This document shows, piece after piece, positions 45,460-54,608 of a stretch of 64,000 nucleotides of DNA (positions are counted from its first letter, which is position 1; every line of letters starts with the position of its first letter). The notes below the pieces were generated by a model. That model made no database searches and was not told the origin of the DNA. It worked only from the letters and a program-made list of their open reading frames with translations. The stretch comes from Bifidobacterium pullorum DSM 20433 (GTDB lineage: Bacteria; Actinomycetota; Actinomycetes; Actinomycetales; Bifidobacteriaceae), in assembly GCF_000771405.1 (NCBI RefSeq), contig NZ_JDUI01000007.1:1-64000 (forward strand). The letters run 5' to 3'. A program made the translations under genes and the position numbers.

Positions 45460-46239
45460 ATGTCGACGTTGGAAATCAAGGACCTGTACGCCTCGGTCGA
45501 AACCAAGGACGGCCGCAAGCAGATCCTCAAAGGCGTGAACCTGACCGTCAACTCGGGGGAGACCCACGCCATCATGGGCCCGAACGGCTCTGGCAAGTCC
45601 ACGCTGGCCTACACGCTGGCCGGCCACCCCAAGTACGAGGTGGAATCCGGCCAGGTGCTGCTGGATGGCGAGGACCTGCTGACGATGACGCCGGACGAGC
45701 GCGCCAAGGCCGGCCTGTTCCTGGCCATGCAGTACCCGGTGGAGGTGCCGGGCGTGTCGATGACCAATTTCCTGCGCACCGCCAAAACCGAGATCGACGG
45801 CCAGGCGCCGGCCATCCGCACCTGGACCAAGGAACTGACCGAGGCCATGAAGCGGCTCAAGATGGATCCGAAGTTCGCCACCCGTTCCGTGAACGAGGGC
45901 TTCTCCGGCGGTGAGAAGAAGCGCGCCGAGGTGCTGCAGCTGGAACTGCTCAAACCGAAGTTCGCCGTGTTGGACGAAACCGATTCGGGCCTCGACGTGG
46001 ACGCGCTGCGCATCGTGTCCGAAGGCGTGAACCGCGCCAGGGAGAACACCGGCCTGGGCATCCTGATGGTCACCCACTACACGCGCATCTTGAAGTACAT
46101 CAAGCCGGATATCGTGCACGTGTTCGCCGACGGCCATTTCGTCAAGACCGGGGGCCCCGAGCTGGCCGACGAGCTGGAGGAGAGCGGCTACGACCAGTTC
46201 CTGCCGGAGGGTGCCGACAGCGAATCCGCGCTGGCGTAA
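45460..46239 (+). CDS. sufC: Fe-S cluster assembly ATPase SufC
   Basis: SufC is the cytosolic ABC-type ATPase that drives shape change of the SufBCD complex. The 259-aa protein has Walker A MGPNGSGKST (about 33-42), a Q-loop MQYPVEVPG, the signature FSGGEKKRAEVLQLE and Walker B FAVLDETDSGLDVDA, followed by the His loop THYTRIL. GGGAGGAG precedes the ATG inside the end of sufD. It fits the standard SufC length. Confidence 0.96.
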   Translation: MSTLEIKDLYASVETKDGRKQILKGVNLTVNSGETHAIMGPNGSGKSTLAYTLAGHPKYEVESGQVLLDGEDLLTMTPDERAKAGLFLAMQYPVEVPGVSMTNFLRTAKTEIDGQAPAIRTWTKELTEAMKRLKMDPKFATRSVNEGFSGGEKKRAEVLQLELLKPKFAVLDETDSGLDVDALRIVSEGVNRARENTGLGILMVTHYTRILKYIKPDIVHVFADGHFVKTGGPELADELEESGYDQFLPEGADSESALA

Positions 46240-46410
46240 GCGCCATGGTGGTGCGGACCGTTACGCGCGCCGCGGTCCGCACCTCCGGCAAGGCGACCAT
46301 GGGCGGAGCACGCCGACGGCGAAGGTGCGGCGGCAGCGGTTTCGACGTGCCGACAGATGGTGCCGGTGGCGGACCGCACGTCGTCGGATTGCATGATGGA
46401 AGGCAAGGGT

Positions 46411-47682
46411 ATGGTTGATTTCGATGCGATTCGGGCGGAATTCCCGATTCTCGATCAGACGATTCACGGGCATCCGCTGGTCTATCTGGATTCGGCGGCC
46501 ACCGCGCAGAAACCGCAGTGCGTGATCGACGCCGAGTCGTCCTTCTACCGACGTGATAACGCCGCCGTGCACCGTGGCGCGCATGAACTTGCCGCGCGCA
46601 GCACCGTCGCCTTCGAACGGGCCCGCGCGTCGATGGCGCGTCTGGTCGGCGCCTGCGCGGACGAGGGCGGCGAGGAGATCGTCGTCACCTCCGGTGCCAC
46701 AGCCGGACTGAACCTGCTGGCGACCGCATTCGGCAACGCGTCGCTGGGACGCGGGGGAGCGGCCGCCCAACAGTTCGCCCTGCATCCGGGCGACGAGATC
46801 GTGGTCTCCAAGGCCGAGCACCATTCGGTGCTGCTGCCGTTCCAGGAACTGGCCGCACGCACCGGTGCCACGCTCAAGTGGCTGGACCTGGACGAAGAGG
46901 GGCGTATCCGTTCGGACACAGCCGACGAGGTGATCACCGAACGTACCCGCGTGGTGGCGGTCACCCATGTGGCGAATGTGACCGGCGCGATCACCGACCT
47001 GACGCCGATTATCCGCAGGGCGCACGCCGTCGGCGCGCTGATCGTGCTGGACGCCTGCCAGTCGGTGCCGCATCTGGCCGTGGATTTCCATGCGATGGAC
47101 GTGGATTTCGCGGTCTGGAGCGCACACAAGATGTATGGTCCGACCGGCGTCGGCTTCCTGTACGGGCGTCGCGAGCTGCTGGAAGCGCTGCCCCCGGCGA
47201 ATTTCGGCGGTTCGATGGTCGAGCTGGCCTGGATGGACCGTCCGGCGCAGTACATGGCGCCGCCCGCCAAATTCGAGGCCGGCACCCAGCCGGTCGCGCA
47301 GGTGGTGGCCGCCGGCGCCGCGGCGGAGTGGATGATGGCGATCGGCATGGACGCCATCGAGGAACACGAGCACGCGGTGGCCGCCGAACTGCTCAAGCTC
47401 GGCGAAACCGACGGTGTGCGCATCCTGGGACCGCGTGGGAACACGGATCGGATCGGCACGGTGGCGTTCGACGTCGCCGGCGTGCACCCGCATGACGTCG
47501 GGCAGTTCATCGACGCGCAGGGCATCGCGATCCGTGTCGGCCACCATTGCGCGCAGCCGGTGCACCGCCATTTCGGCATCTACGCGTCGAACCGCGCCTC
47601 CAGCGGCGTGTACAACACCGTGGCGGACGCGCGGGCGCTTGTCGACGCGGTGGGCAAGGTGAGGGCGTTCTTCCGGGTCTGA
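46411..47682 (+). CDS. sufS: Cysteine desulfurase SufS
   Basis: SufS takes sulfur from cysteine via PLP and passes it to SufU. The 423-aa protein has the PLP lysine K240 in WSAHKMYGPTG, the nucleophilic cysteine C380 in RVGHHCAQPVH, and the N-terminal YLDSAATAQKP. The ATG at 46411 follows GAAGGCAAGG. A GC-rich gap of 171 bp separates it from sufC, without a visible terminator, so the operon likely continues. It is a group II (SufS-type) enzyme. Confidence 0.95.
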   Translation: MVDFDAIRAEFPILDQTIHGHPLVYLDSAATAQKPQCVIDAESSFYRRDNAAVHRGAHELAARSTVAFERARASMARLVGACADEGGEEIVVTSGATAGLNLLATAFGNASLGRGGAAAQQFALHPGDEIVVSKAEHHSVLLPFQELAARTGATLKWLDLDEEGRIRSDTADEVITERTRVVAVTHVANVTGAITDLTPIIRRAHAVGALIVLDACQSVPHLAVDFHAMDVDFAVWSAHKMYGPTGVGFLYGRRELLEALPPANFGGSMVELAWMDRPAQYMAPPAKFEAGTQPVAQVVAAGAAAEWMMAIGMDAIEEHEHAVAAELLKLGETDGVRILGPRGNTDRIGTVAFDVAGVHPHDVGQFIDAQGIAIRVGHHCAQPVHRHFGIYASNRASSGVYNTVADARALVDAVGKVRAFFRV

Positions 47683-47798
47683 CCGGATGACCTATCGCCT
47701 CGCATCTGCCACGGTATCGGCATCGTGCCTGCCTGCGGATACGATGGTTGCGGTGTGAACGCTAGGAAGAACGGTGTTCGTCCGGTAAGGAGCTGGCT

Positions 47799-48356
47799 AT
47801 GGATTTCGGCATGAGTGGAGACGACCTGGAACAGATGTACCAGGAGGTGATCCTGGAGGCATCCCGCAATCCGCACGGCCGTGAACGGTTCGCGCCTGAT
47901 CTGGCGAACGAACAGTCCGCGCAGGCGGGGCAGAGCGTCGTCCGCGCCAGCCACGAGTATTGCGCGGCCGGCGAATCCCACCAGTTCAACCCCACATGCG
48001 GGGATGAGGCGACGATTCACGCCGAGGTTTCGGACGGCAGCGACGGCCGTCCCCATACCATCGACCGAATCGTGTGGGATGGTCACGGCTGTTCGATCTC
48101 CCAGGCCAGCCTGTCGATCATGGTGGATCTGGTCGAAGGTAAAACCGTGGATGAGGCGATGCGGCTGGCCGGGCTGTTCCACCAGCTGATGGACTCGCGC
48201 GGCGTGGGGCTGGAAGACGAGGCCGCCGAGGACGATTTGGGCGACGCCGTGGTGTTCCAAGGCGTCTCGAAATACCCGATGCGCATCAAATGCGCGCTGC
48301 TTGGCTGGGAAGGCATGAAGGCTTCCGTGGCCGAGGCGCTGACGGGCATGGAGTGA
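47799..48356 (+). CDS. sufU: Zinc-dependent sulfur acceptor SufU
   Basis: SufU receives sulfur from SufS in Gram-positive bacteria and actinobacteria. The 185-aa protein has the three zinc-ligand cysteines with Asp: NPTCGDEATIH, GHGCSISQASLS and RIKCALLGWEGMK. The insertion between the second and third cysteines is typical of SufU rather than IscU. GGTAAGGAG precedes the ATG. It lies in the expected place after sufS. Confidence 0.95.
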   Translation: MDFGMSGDDLEQMYQEVILEASRNPHGRERFAPDLANEQSAQAGQSVVRASHEYCAAGESHQFNPTCGDEATIHAEVSDGSDGRPHTIDRIVWDGHGCSISQASLSIMVDLVEGKTVDEAMRLAGLFHQLMDSRGVGLEDEAAEDDLGDAVVFQGVSKYPMRIKCALLGWEGMKASVAEALTGME

Positions 48357-48530
48357 GCGCGGGCGATCAGCCGTCCACCGTCATGTGAGCGGTATGCGGT
48401 CGGTGCCGGCCGCATGATGGTCGTCATCGAACGGCTGCAATCCGATGCCGGCGGAATTCCCGGAATAGGTCTTGTCGCGGCGGGTTGCGCCACGTACAAT
48501 GGTCGGGACTAGCGATGGATGGGAGTGCGA

Positions 48531-49112
48531 ATGAGCGACAATCTGGTGCCTGAACCGCGTAATACGGTGTTTGATTCCGTGCAGAAGGCGTTGGGTGATG
48601 AGCAGGCGGCTCGCCGTGTGATGTTGAATCCGGCGTTGGCCAAGGGCTTGTCCGGTACCGGTCTGCAACAGGAGGATACCGCTGCCGCGGCCTCAACGGA
48701 ACACGCCTGCCAGTGCGGCAGGCAGGATGCCAAGGAGACCGCCGACGACGGCGGCATCCCGCTGACGTATGTCGATGAGATCGGGCGGGCGACCGCCGCC
48801 GACGTGCGCGAGGCGCTACATCAGGTGATCGATCCGGAGCTGGGCATCGATGTGATCGATCTGGGCTTGGTATACGGCATCGAAATCGATGCGCTGGGGC
48901 GTGCGATCATCACGATGACGTTGACGACGCCGGCCTGCCCCCTGACCGATCTGATCGAGGACGAGTGCGCGGCCACACTGGCCGGACTGGTGGAGGAATT
49001 CCGTATCGACTGGACCTGGCAGCCTCGCTGGACCATGGACATGATCACGCCGGAGGGCCGTGACCAGTTGGCCGCGCTCGGCTTCAACTTCGATGCCATG
49101 CCGAAGTACTGA
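48531..49112 (+). CDS. sufT: SufT / MIP18-family (DUF59) Fe-S assembly protein
   Basis: The C-terminal 100 residues form the MIP18/DUF59 domain (REALHQVIDPELGIDVIDLG, then LVYGIEI, and MTLTTPACPLTDLIEDE with the conserved Cys), implicated in Fe-S protein maturation. The N-terminal 85 residues are an extra low-complexity extension with a short CQCG pair and no known fold. The start at 48531 has GGGAG upstream. It closes the suf operon and is followed by a perfect bidirectional terminator. Confidence 0.9.
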   Translation: MSDNLVPEPRNTVFDSVQKALGDEQAARRVMLNPALAKGLSGTGLQQEDTAAAASTEHACQCGRQDAKETADDGGIPLTYVDEIGRATAADVREALHQVIDPELGIDVIDLGLVYGIEIDALGRAIITMTLTTPACPLTDLIEDECAATLAGLVEEFRIDWTWQPRWTMDMITPEGRDQLAALGFNFDAMPKY

Positions 49113-49152
49113 CGGACCGGACAACCTTTCCGCCATTTTCCGTGGAACATAC

Positions 49153-49186
49153 GAGAGGGGGCCATCCTGACGGATGGCCCCCTCTC
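49153..49186. terminator. Bidirectional terminator between suf operon and glgC
   Basis: A perfect 14-bp stem (49153-49166 with 49173-49186) and a 6-nt loop separate two convergent transcripts. Confidence 0.88.
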
Positions 49187-49202
49187 GGCGTCCGTACTTC
49201 GA

Positions 49203-50450
49203 TCAGTCGTCGACGATCGTGTTCTTCGGCACGACGGTGATGCCGTCTGGCGTCACCGTGAATCCGCGGGCAAGATCATGCTCGGTGTCGATGCCGACCG
49301 TGGAGTTCTCGGTGAGCACGACGTTCTTGTCGAGGATGGCCTTGTACACGCGGGCGCGGCGGTTGACGACCACGCCGTCGAACAGGATCGAGTCCACGAC
49401 CTGCGACCAGGAGTGGATGCGCACGTTCGGGGAGAGCACCGAGTGATGCACCTCGCCGCCGGAGACGATGACGCCGGGGGAGATGATCGAATCGGTGGCG
49501 TGGCCCAGACGGTCGCGGCCTGCATGCACGAACTTGGCCGGCGGCAGGTTGCCGGACATCGTGTAGATCGGCCACTCCGAGTTGTACAGGTTGAACTCGG
49601 GCACATAGGAGATCAGGTCCATATGCGCATCGTAGAACTGCTTGAGCGTACCCACGTCGCGCCAGTAGGCATGATCGGTGGAGGTGGAGCCGGGGATCTC
49701 GTTGGTGTTGAAGTCGTAGACGCCGGCCTCGTTGCGGCTGGCGAAGTACGGGGCGATGTCGCCGCCCATGTCGTGCTTCGTGTTCTCGGCCTTCTCGTCC
49801 TGCGCCAGCGCGGCGAACAGGGCGTCGGTGTTGGCCACGTAGTTGCCCATCGAGGCCAGGAACGAATTCGGATCGTCCGGCAGGCCGGTGGTGGTCTCCG
49901 GCTTCTCCTGGAAGCTCTTGATCATGTTCGGATGGTCGGGATCGACCTCGATCACGCCGAACTGGTTCGACTGGCTGATCGGCTGGCGGATGCCGGCCAC
50001 CGTGAACTCGGCGCCGGACTCGATATGCTGCTGCACCATCTGGCTGAAGTCCATGCGGTACACGTGGTCGGCGCCGACGATGACCACGATATCCGGCTGG
50101 ACGTCCTCGATGATGTTGATGGTCTGGTAGATCGCGTCCGCGGAGCCGAGGTACCAGTGCTTGCCCAGACGCTGCTGCGCCGGGACCGGGGACACGTAGT
50201 TGCCCAGCAGCTGCGAGAACCGCCAGGTCATCGAGATGTGACGGTCGAGCGAGTGCGACTTGTACTGGGTGAGCACGATGATCTGCTGATACCCGGAATT
50301 GACGAGGTTGCTCAGCGGGAAGTCGACCAGACGGAACACGCCGCCGAACGGCACAGCCGGCTTGGCACGGTCCCTGGTCAACGGCATCAGTCGGGTGCCT
50401 TCACCGCCCGCTAGCACGATGGACAGAATCTTCGGATTGGATTTCGACAT
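49203..50450 (-). CDS. glgC: Glucose-1-phosphate adenylyltransferase
   Basis: It makes ADP-glucose for glycogen. The 415-aa enzyme has the nucleotide-binding start [19 protein letters not shown], the [10 protein letters not shown] and [10 protein letters not shown] motifs, and a C-terminal left-handed beta-helix with [25 protein letters not shown] precedes ATG 50450. Upstream, the 141-bp gap has an AT-rich tract (50530-50565) that may hold the promoter. No other glg gene is in the window. Confidence 0.95.
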   Translation of the reverse strand: MSKSNPKILSIVLAGGEGTRLMPLTRDRAKPAVPFGGVFRLVDFPLSNLVNSGYQQIIVLTQYKSHSLDRHISMTWRFSQLLGNYVSPVPAQQRLGKHWYLGSADAIYQTINIIEDVQPDIVVIVGADHVYRMDFSQMVQQHIESGAEFTVAGIRQPISQSNQFGVIEVDPDHPNMIKSFQEKPETTTGLPDDPNSFLASMGNYVANTDALFAALAQDEKAENTKHDMGGDIAPYFASRNEAGVYDFNTNEIPGSTSTDHAYWRDVGTLKQFYDAHMDLISYVPEFNLYNSEWPIYTMSGNLPPAKFVHAGRDRLGHATDSIISPGVIVSGGEVHHSVLSPNVRIHSWSQVVDSILFDGVVVNRRARVYKAILDKNVVLTENSTVGIDTEHDLARGFTVTPDGITVVPKNTIVDD

Positions 50451-50591
50451 CCGATCACTCCTCTCTTAGAGCGTCTTACGACACCGTACTGCATTGCTGT
50501 TGGCCCGCTTCCTTGCAGACCACCTACAGTGTCAATAATTACATATTTTTTTCGTTTCGCAAGACAGGACGCCCCGCATGTCATCGACTTT

Positions 50592-51458
50592 TCAGTGAAC
50601 GCGAGTCGAATAGAAGGCGACGGCGCTGGAGGCCGCCACATTGAGGCTGTCCACGCCGTGGCTCATCGGAATCCTGACGGTCAGATCGGCGTGGGCGATC
50701 GTGCGGCGGCTCAGACCATCGCCTTCGGTGCCGAAGATCAGGGCGAGCCGCTCGATGTGATCGGGCGCGTCGGCGCCGTTGTCCAGCCGGCGTACCAGCT
50801 CGTCCAGCGAGATCGAATCATCCTCCAGCGCCATCGCCGCGGTCGTGAATCCCAGTCGGTTCAGCTCGGCGAGCCCCTCGACGGGCCAGTAGTGCGTGTT
50901 GTCGCCGCCGATGCGGGTCCACGGGATCTGGAACACCGTGCCCATGGATACGCGCGCCGCACGCCGGTACAGCGGATCGCCGCACGACGGGGTCACCAGC
51001 ACGGCGTCGACGCCCAACGCCGCGGCCGAGCGCATCAGCGCGCCGACATTGGTGTGGTCCACGATGTTCTCCATCACGGCGATGCGGCGCGCGTTCCTGC
51101 ACACCTCCTCGACACTGGGCAGCGGCCACCGGCGCATGGCCGCCAGTGCGCCGCGGTGCAGACGGTATCCGGTCAGTCGTTTCAGCTGTTCGGGCGACGC
51201 CACATACACGGGCACGTCGGGGCCCCAATGCCCGTCAACGAACCGGAAGGTCTCAGCCATGCCGTCGATCCACGGCTCCTCGACCAGCAGCGAGATGGGC
51301 TCCCTGCCGGCGGCCAGCGCCCGGTCGATGACCTTCGGCGATTCGGCGATGAACAATCCCTTGGACGGTTCCAGACGGTTACGCAGCTGGAGTTCCGTAA
51401 GATTCGTGTAGGCCTCGACGCGTTCGTCGTCGACCGACTCGAGTTGGATGAACCGCAT
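50592..51458 (-). CDS. SpoU-family RNA 2'-O-ribose methyltransferase
   Basis: A trmH/SpoU methyltransferase of 288 aa, acting on rRNA or tRNA with AdoMet. The three SpoU motifs are present: ENIVDHTNVGALMRSAAALG, ALIFGTEGDGLS, and IPMSHGVDSLNVAASSAVAFY forming the knotted AdoMet site. The N-terminal 110 residues are a substrate-binding domain (RLEPSKGLFIAESPKVI). The ATG at 51458 has AGGAAAGG upstream. The target base is not known from the sequence. Confidence 0.9.
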   Translation of the reverse strand: MRFIQLESVDDERVEAYTNLTELQLRNRLEPSKGLFIAESPKVIDRALAAGREPISLLVEEPWIDGMAETFRFVDGHWGPDVPVYVASPEQLKRLTGYRLHRGALAAMRRWPLPSVEEVCRNARRIAVMENIVDHTNVGALMRSAAALGVDAVLVTPSCGDPLYRRAARVSMGTVFQIPWTRIGGDNTHYWPVEGLAELNRLGFTTAAMALEDDSISLDELVRRLDNGADAPDHIERLALIFGTEGDGLSRRTIAHADLTVRIPMSHGVDSLNVAASSAVAFYSTRVH

Positions 51459-51484
51459 GCCGCCGCCTTTCCTCTGGATACAAC

Positions 51485-51511
51485 AAAACCCCTTGGATTC
51501 CAAGGGGTTTT
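51485..51511 (-). terminator. tRNA-Leu terminator
   Basis: AAAACCCCTTGG pairs perfectly with CCAAGGGGTTTT around a 3-nt loop. Read on the minus strand it ends the tRNA transcript with TTTT, 7 bp past the tRNA. Confidence 0.92.
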
Positions 51512-51517
51512 AGTCGG

Positions 51518-51604
51518 TGTCCGGAGCGGGACTTGAACCCGCACGCCTGTATAAATAGGCACTAGCACCTCAAGCTAGCGCGTCTACCATTCCGCCACCC
51601 GGAC
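51518..51604 (-). tRNA. tRNA-Leu (anticodon GAG)
   Basis: On the minus strand the 87-nt sequence folds as a class II tRNA: acceptor GTCCGGG/TCCGGAC, D-arm with GGTAGAC, anticodon arm CTAGC-TTGAGGT-GCTAG giving anticodon GAG, a long variable arm, and TTCAAGTC in the T-loop with discriminator A. The 3' CCA is not encoded. It reads the CUC/CUU leucine codons. Confidence 0.96.
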
Positions 51605-51629
51605 AGGTGCCGTTCGGCAACGAGAAGAA

Positions 51630-51657
51630 ACTATACCAGTGCGCGTCGCAAATGCAA
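51630..51657 (-). promoter_or_regulatory. Promoter of tRNA-Leu
   Basis: On the minus strand TTGCAT (51652-51657) and TATAGT (51630-51635) are 16 bp apart, about 25 bp before the mature tRNA start. Confidence 0.6.
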
Positions 51658-51700
51658 ATACGGTGTGTCGTGGATGGGAGCGATGTGTAGCCTAGTAGTC

Positions 51701-52498
51701 ATGACCGAACCTGTGTTCCTGCTCGACCCGGACCATGACGACGTTCCGGTGAACAGCGACGAGATCCACGCCGGGTGGATCCTGACGTTGCCTCCGCATA
51801 TCCGCAGACACGCCGTGCAGGCGATGCGCCTGGGCAAAGGCGATGCGCTCACCTTGTCGGACGGCAGGGGATTGCGCCTGCGCGCCACGATGGTCGACCC
51901 GGAGTCGGGAACCGCCGAGGTCGTGGAGTTCGGGCGCACCCCGCAACCGACCATACGCCTGTGCCTGATCCAGGCCCTGGCCAAGAACGGCCATGATGAA
52001 CAGGCCATCGATATGGCCACGCAGATCGGCGTGGACCGTGTGATTCCCTGGCAGGCGGACCGTTCGATCGCCAAGTGGAAGGACGGCAGGACCGATCGCA
52101 AATGGCGGCAGGTGCTTGAGGCCGCCACCGAACAGTCGCGGCGTTGCTGGGTACCGGAACTGGCAGATTGCGTTTCCAGCAAGCAGATCGTGGCCATCTG
52201 CAGGAGGGCCTGCGTGTACGGCGATCTGGTCATCGTGCTGCATCAGGATGCCACACGCAGCTGGCAGGACATCGAAGGGGCGATCGCCCAGCTGTCCGAC
52301 CGTTGCCTGGATGACGGCAGGCCACGTACGATCAACGTGGTCGTCGGACCGGAAGGCGGCATCAGCGACGCCGAGATCGAATCGTTCCTCGATGCCGGCG
52401 CGGTGTGCTGTGTGCTCGGGGAGAATATCCTGCGGGCGTCGGCGGCCGGCCCGGTGGCGTTGTCCTTGCTGTCCCGTGCGGTGGGACGGTACGCCTAG
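51701..52498 (+). CDS. rsmE: 16S rRNA (uracil-1498-N3)-methyltransferase RsmE
   Basis: RsmE methylates U1498 of 16S rRNA. The 265-aa protein has the N-terminal PUA-like part (HAVQAMRLGKGDALTLSDG) and the SPOUT knot with ALAKNGHDEQAIDMATQIGV, EAATEQSRR, VVVGPEGGISDAEI and GENILRASAAG. Two further possible starts lie upstream (from 51665), but ATG 51701 precedes the conserved region. TAGCCT lies 7 nt upstream, so the mRNA may be leaderless. A HIT gene follows after 61 bp. Confidence 0.93.
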   Translation: MTEPVFLLDPDHDDVPVNSDEIHAGWILTLPPHIRRHAVQAMRLGKGDALTLSDGRGLRLRATMVDPESGTAEVVEFGRTPQPTIRLCLIQALAKNGHDEQAIDMATQIGVDRVIPWQADRSIAKWKDGRTDRKWRQVLEAATEQSRRCWVPELADCVSSKQIVAICRRACVYGDLVIVLHQDATRSWQDIEGAIAQLSDRCLDDGRPRTINVVVGPEGGISDAEIESFLDAGAVCCVLGENILRASAAGPVALSLLSRAVGRYA

Positions 52499-52559
52499 TG
52501 CGGAATATCCGCGCGGCGCAATAGCATGGGTATGGCAGTAGTTCAACCAGGAGGATCAT

Positions 52560-52895
52560 ATGTGCGAGCCCGATTGCCTGTTCTGCAAGATCATCGCCGG
52601 CGAGATTCCCAGCGACAAGGTCTATGAGGACGAGACCACCTATGCCTTCAAGGACATCAATCCCAAGGCCGCGGTGCACGTTCTCATCGTGCCGAAGCAG
52701 CATTATGCGAACGTCGCCGAGCTGGCCGGGAACGATCCCGCGCAGCTCGCCCACATGGCCCAGGTCGCGCAGTCGATCGCCGATGACGCCTTCCATGGCG
52801 CCTATCGTCTGATCTTCAACACTGGCCGTGACGCCGGGCAAAGCGTCTTCCACGTCCACGCCCACGTCCTGACCGGGGAAACGCTCGACGAATAG
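52560..52895 (+). CDS. HIT-family nucleotide-binding protein
   Basis: A 111-aa histidine-triad protein of the HINT type, which hydrolyses nucleotide phosphoramidates. It begins [19 protein letters not shown] and ends with the catalytic HVHAHVL triad. CAGGAGG precedes the ATG. It lies between rsmE and phoH, a common actinobacterial arrangement. Confidence 0.93.
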   Translation: MCEPDCLFCKIIAGEIPSDKVYEDETTYAFKDINPKAAVHVLIVPKQHYANVAELAGNDPAQLAHMAQVAQSIADDAFHGAYRLIFNTGRDAGQSVFHVHAHVLTGETLDE

Positions 52896-52963
52896 CAGGT
52901 TGGCGCCGCGTGCGGCAACGCAGCGGACACAACAATTGTCATCCATTCACGAGAAGGGATTCC

Positions 52964-54061
52964 GTGGCCACCACGACACGAACCATCACCATCCCAACAC
53001 AGCTTGACCCCGTCTCGGTTCTCGGTCCGGTGGACGAGGTGCTCCGGGAGGTGGAGCGGGCGTTTCCGGACCTGACGATCATCGTGCGGGGCAACCGCGT
53101 CGCCATCATGTCCAGATCGAAACAGACGGAAGCGCAGGCGGCACGCGCCGAGGAAGTCGTCAACACCATCATCCAGGCCGCATACACCGCGCCGATGGAC
53201 GCCGATACCGTACGCCGGATGCTCGATCAGGACGTTTTGCCGAACCGGGTGCGCCGCACGCATCCCGGTCATGGTACGGTCGCGGAATCGTTGCGGCGCA
53301 CGTTGCCTGAATCCCCGTCGCGTCGGGACGAGGTTTCGCAACACCATAAACCGCATGTGCCCGGCGTCATCGCGTTCGCGAACGGATCTCCGGTCCGCGC
53401 CAAAACCGCCGGACAGGTGGCGTACGTCAACGCCATCGAATCGCATACGATCACCTTCGCCATCGGCCCGGCGGGCAGCGGCAAGACCTATCTGGCCGTG
53501 GCCAAGGCGGTGCGCGCGTTCCAGGACCGTAAGGTGCGCCGCATCATCCTGACCCGTCCGGCCGTGGAAGCGGGGGAGAACCTCGGCTTCCTGCCCGGAA
53601 CGCTCAACGAGAAGGTGGATCCGTACCTGCGTCCGTTGTACGACGCGCTGTCCGACATGCTCGGACCGGATCAGCTGCGGCATTTCATGGACGACGGGAC
53701 GATCGAGGTGGCGCCGCTGGCCTACATGCGCGGCCGCACGCTCAACGACGCGTTCGTGATCCTCGACGAGGCGCAGAACACCACCGAACAGCAGATGAAG
53801 ATGTTCCTGACCCGATTGGGATTCAACACCACGATGGTGATCACCGGCGACGTCACCCAGATCGACCTGACCGTACCGAACTCCGGACTGGCCTCCATCG
53901 AGCGGATTCTCGGCGACATCGATGACATCGCGTTCGTGCATCTGAATGCGGACGATGTGGTGCGCCACGCGCTGGTGGGCAGGATCGTCGAGGCGTATGA
54001 TCGGCACGCCTACGCCATCGGGCGTGGGACACGGCAGCGAAAGGGTAATGATGAGCGTTGA
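52964..54061 (+). CDS. PhoH-family ATPase
   Basis: A cytoplasmic P-loop ATPase of 365 aa, proposed to act in RNA metabolism with YbeY. The N-terminal KH-like part ([14 protein letters not shown]) is followed by the PhoH core: Walker [33 protein letters not shown], the Walker [21 protein letters not shown], and [19 protein letters not shown] precedes GTG 52964. The end overlaps ybeY by 11 bp. Confidence 0.94.
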   Translation: MATTTRTITIPTQLDPVSVLGPVDEVLREVERAFPDLTIIVRGNRVAIMSRSKQTEAQAARAEEVVNTIIQAAYTAPMDADTVRRMLDQDVLPNRVRRTHPGHGTVAESLRRTLPESPSRRDEVSQHHKPHVPGVIAFANGSPVRAKTAGQVAYVNAIESHTITFAIGPAGSGKTYLAVAKAVRAFQDRKVRRIILTRPAVEAGENLGFLPGTLNEKVDPYLRPLYDALSDMLGPDQLRHFMDDGTIEVAPLAYMRGRTLNDAFVILDEAQNTTEQQMKMFLTRLGFNTTMVITGDVTQIDLTVPNSGLASIERILGDIDDIAFVHLNADDVVRHALVGRIVEAYDRHAYAIGRGTRQRKGNDER

Positions 54062-54599
54062 GGTGATCAACGAGACGCAGTGGGTCATCGATCCGAAGGT
54101 CTTCTCCGACCTCGGGGTGTGGGTGCTGGACCAGATGAAGGTCAGCACGCAGTCCGATCTGACGATCATGTTCGTGGACCCCGAACCGATCGCCACCCTG
54201 CATGAACGGTGGATGAACCTGGAGGGCCCCACCGATGTGATGAGCTTCCCGATGGACGAGCTGCGCCCCGGCGACGGCCGCACGCTGGTCGAGGGCATCC
54301 TCGGCGACATCGTGATCTGCCCGTGGGTGGCCGCCCAGCAGGCCGCGGCCGCCGGGCACAGCGCGTTGGAGGAGATGCTGCTGCTGACGATCCACGGCAC
54401 GCTGCACCTGCTCGGCTACGACCACGTGACCCCGGATCAGGAACGGCAGATGTTCGGCCTGCAGCGCCAGCTGTTGCTCACGTTCTTCGCGCTGCACCAC
54501 GGCATCGGGGAACCGGCCACACTGCCCGCCGGCACCCCCGATGCGCTGGCGCAGTACGATGAACGCCGCCGGCTGACGCGCGGACCGGAACAACAGTAA
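54051..54599 (+). CDS. ybeY: Endoribonuclease YbeY
   Basis: A metal-dependent RNase for rRNA maturation and ribosome quality control. The 182-aa protein carries the zinc motif [11 protein letters not shown] near residue 115 and the [10 protein letters not shown] strand. AAAGGGT lies before two ATG codons, of which 54051 has the better spacing. It has a C-terminal tail of about 45 residues ([15 protein letters not shown]) beyond the core. It overlaps phoH, so the two proteins are made together. Confidence 0.94.
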   Translation: MSVEVINETQWVIDPKVFSDLGVWVLDQMKVSTQSDLTIMFVDPEPIATLHERWMNLEGPTDVMSFPMDELRPGDGRTLVEGILGDIVICPWVAAQQAAAAGHSALEEMLLLTIHGTLHLLGYDHVTPDQERQMFGLQRQLLLTFFALHHGIGEPATLPAGTPDALAQYDERRRLTRGPEQQ

Positions 54600-54608
54600 G
54601 GATGAGGC

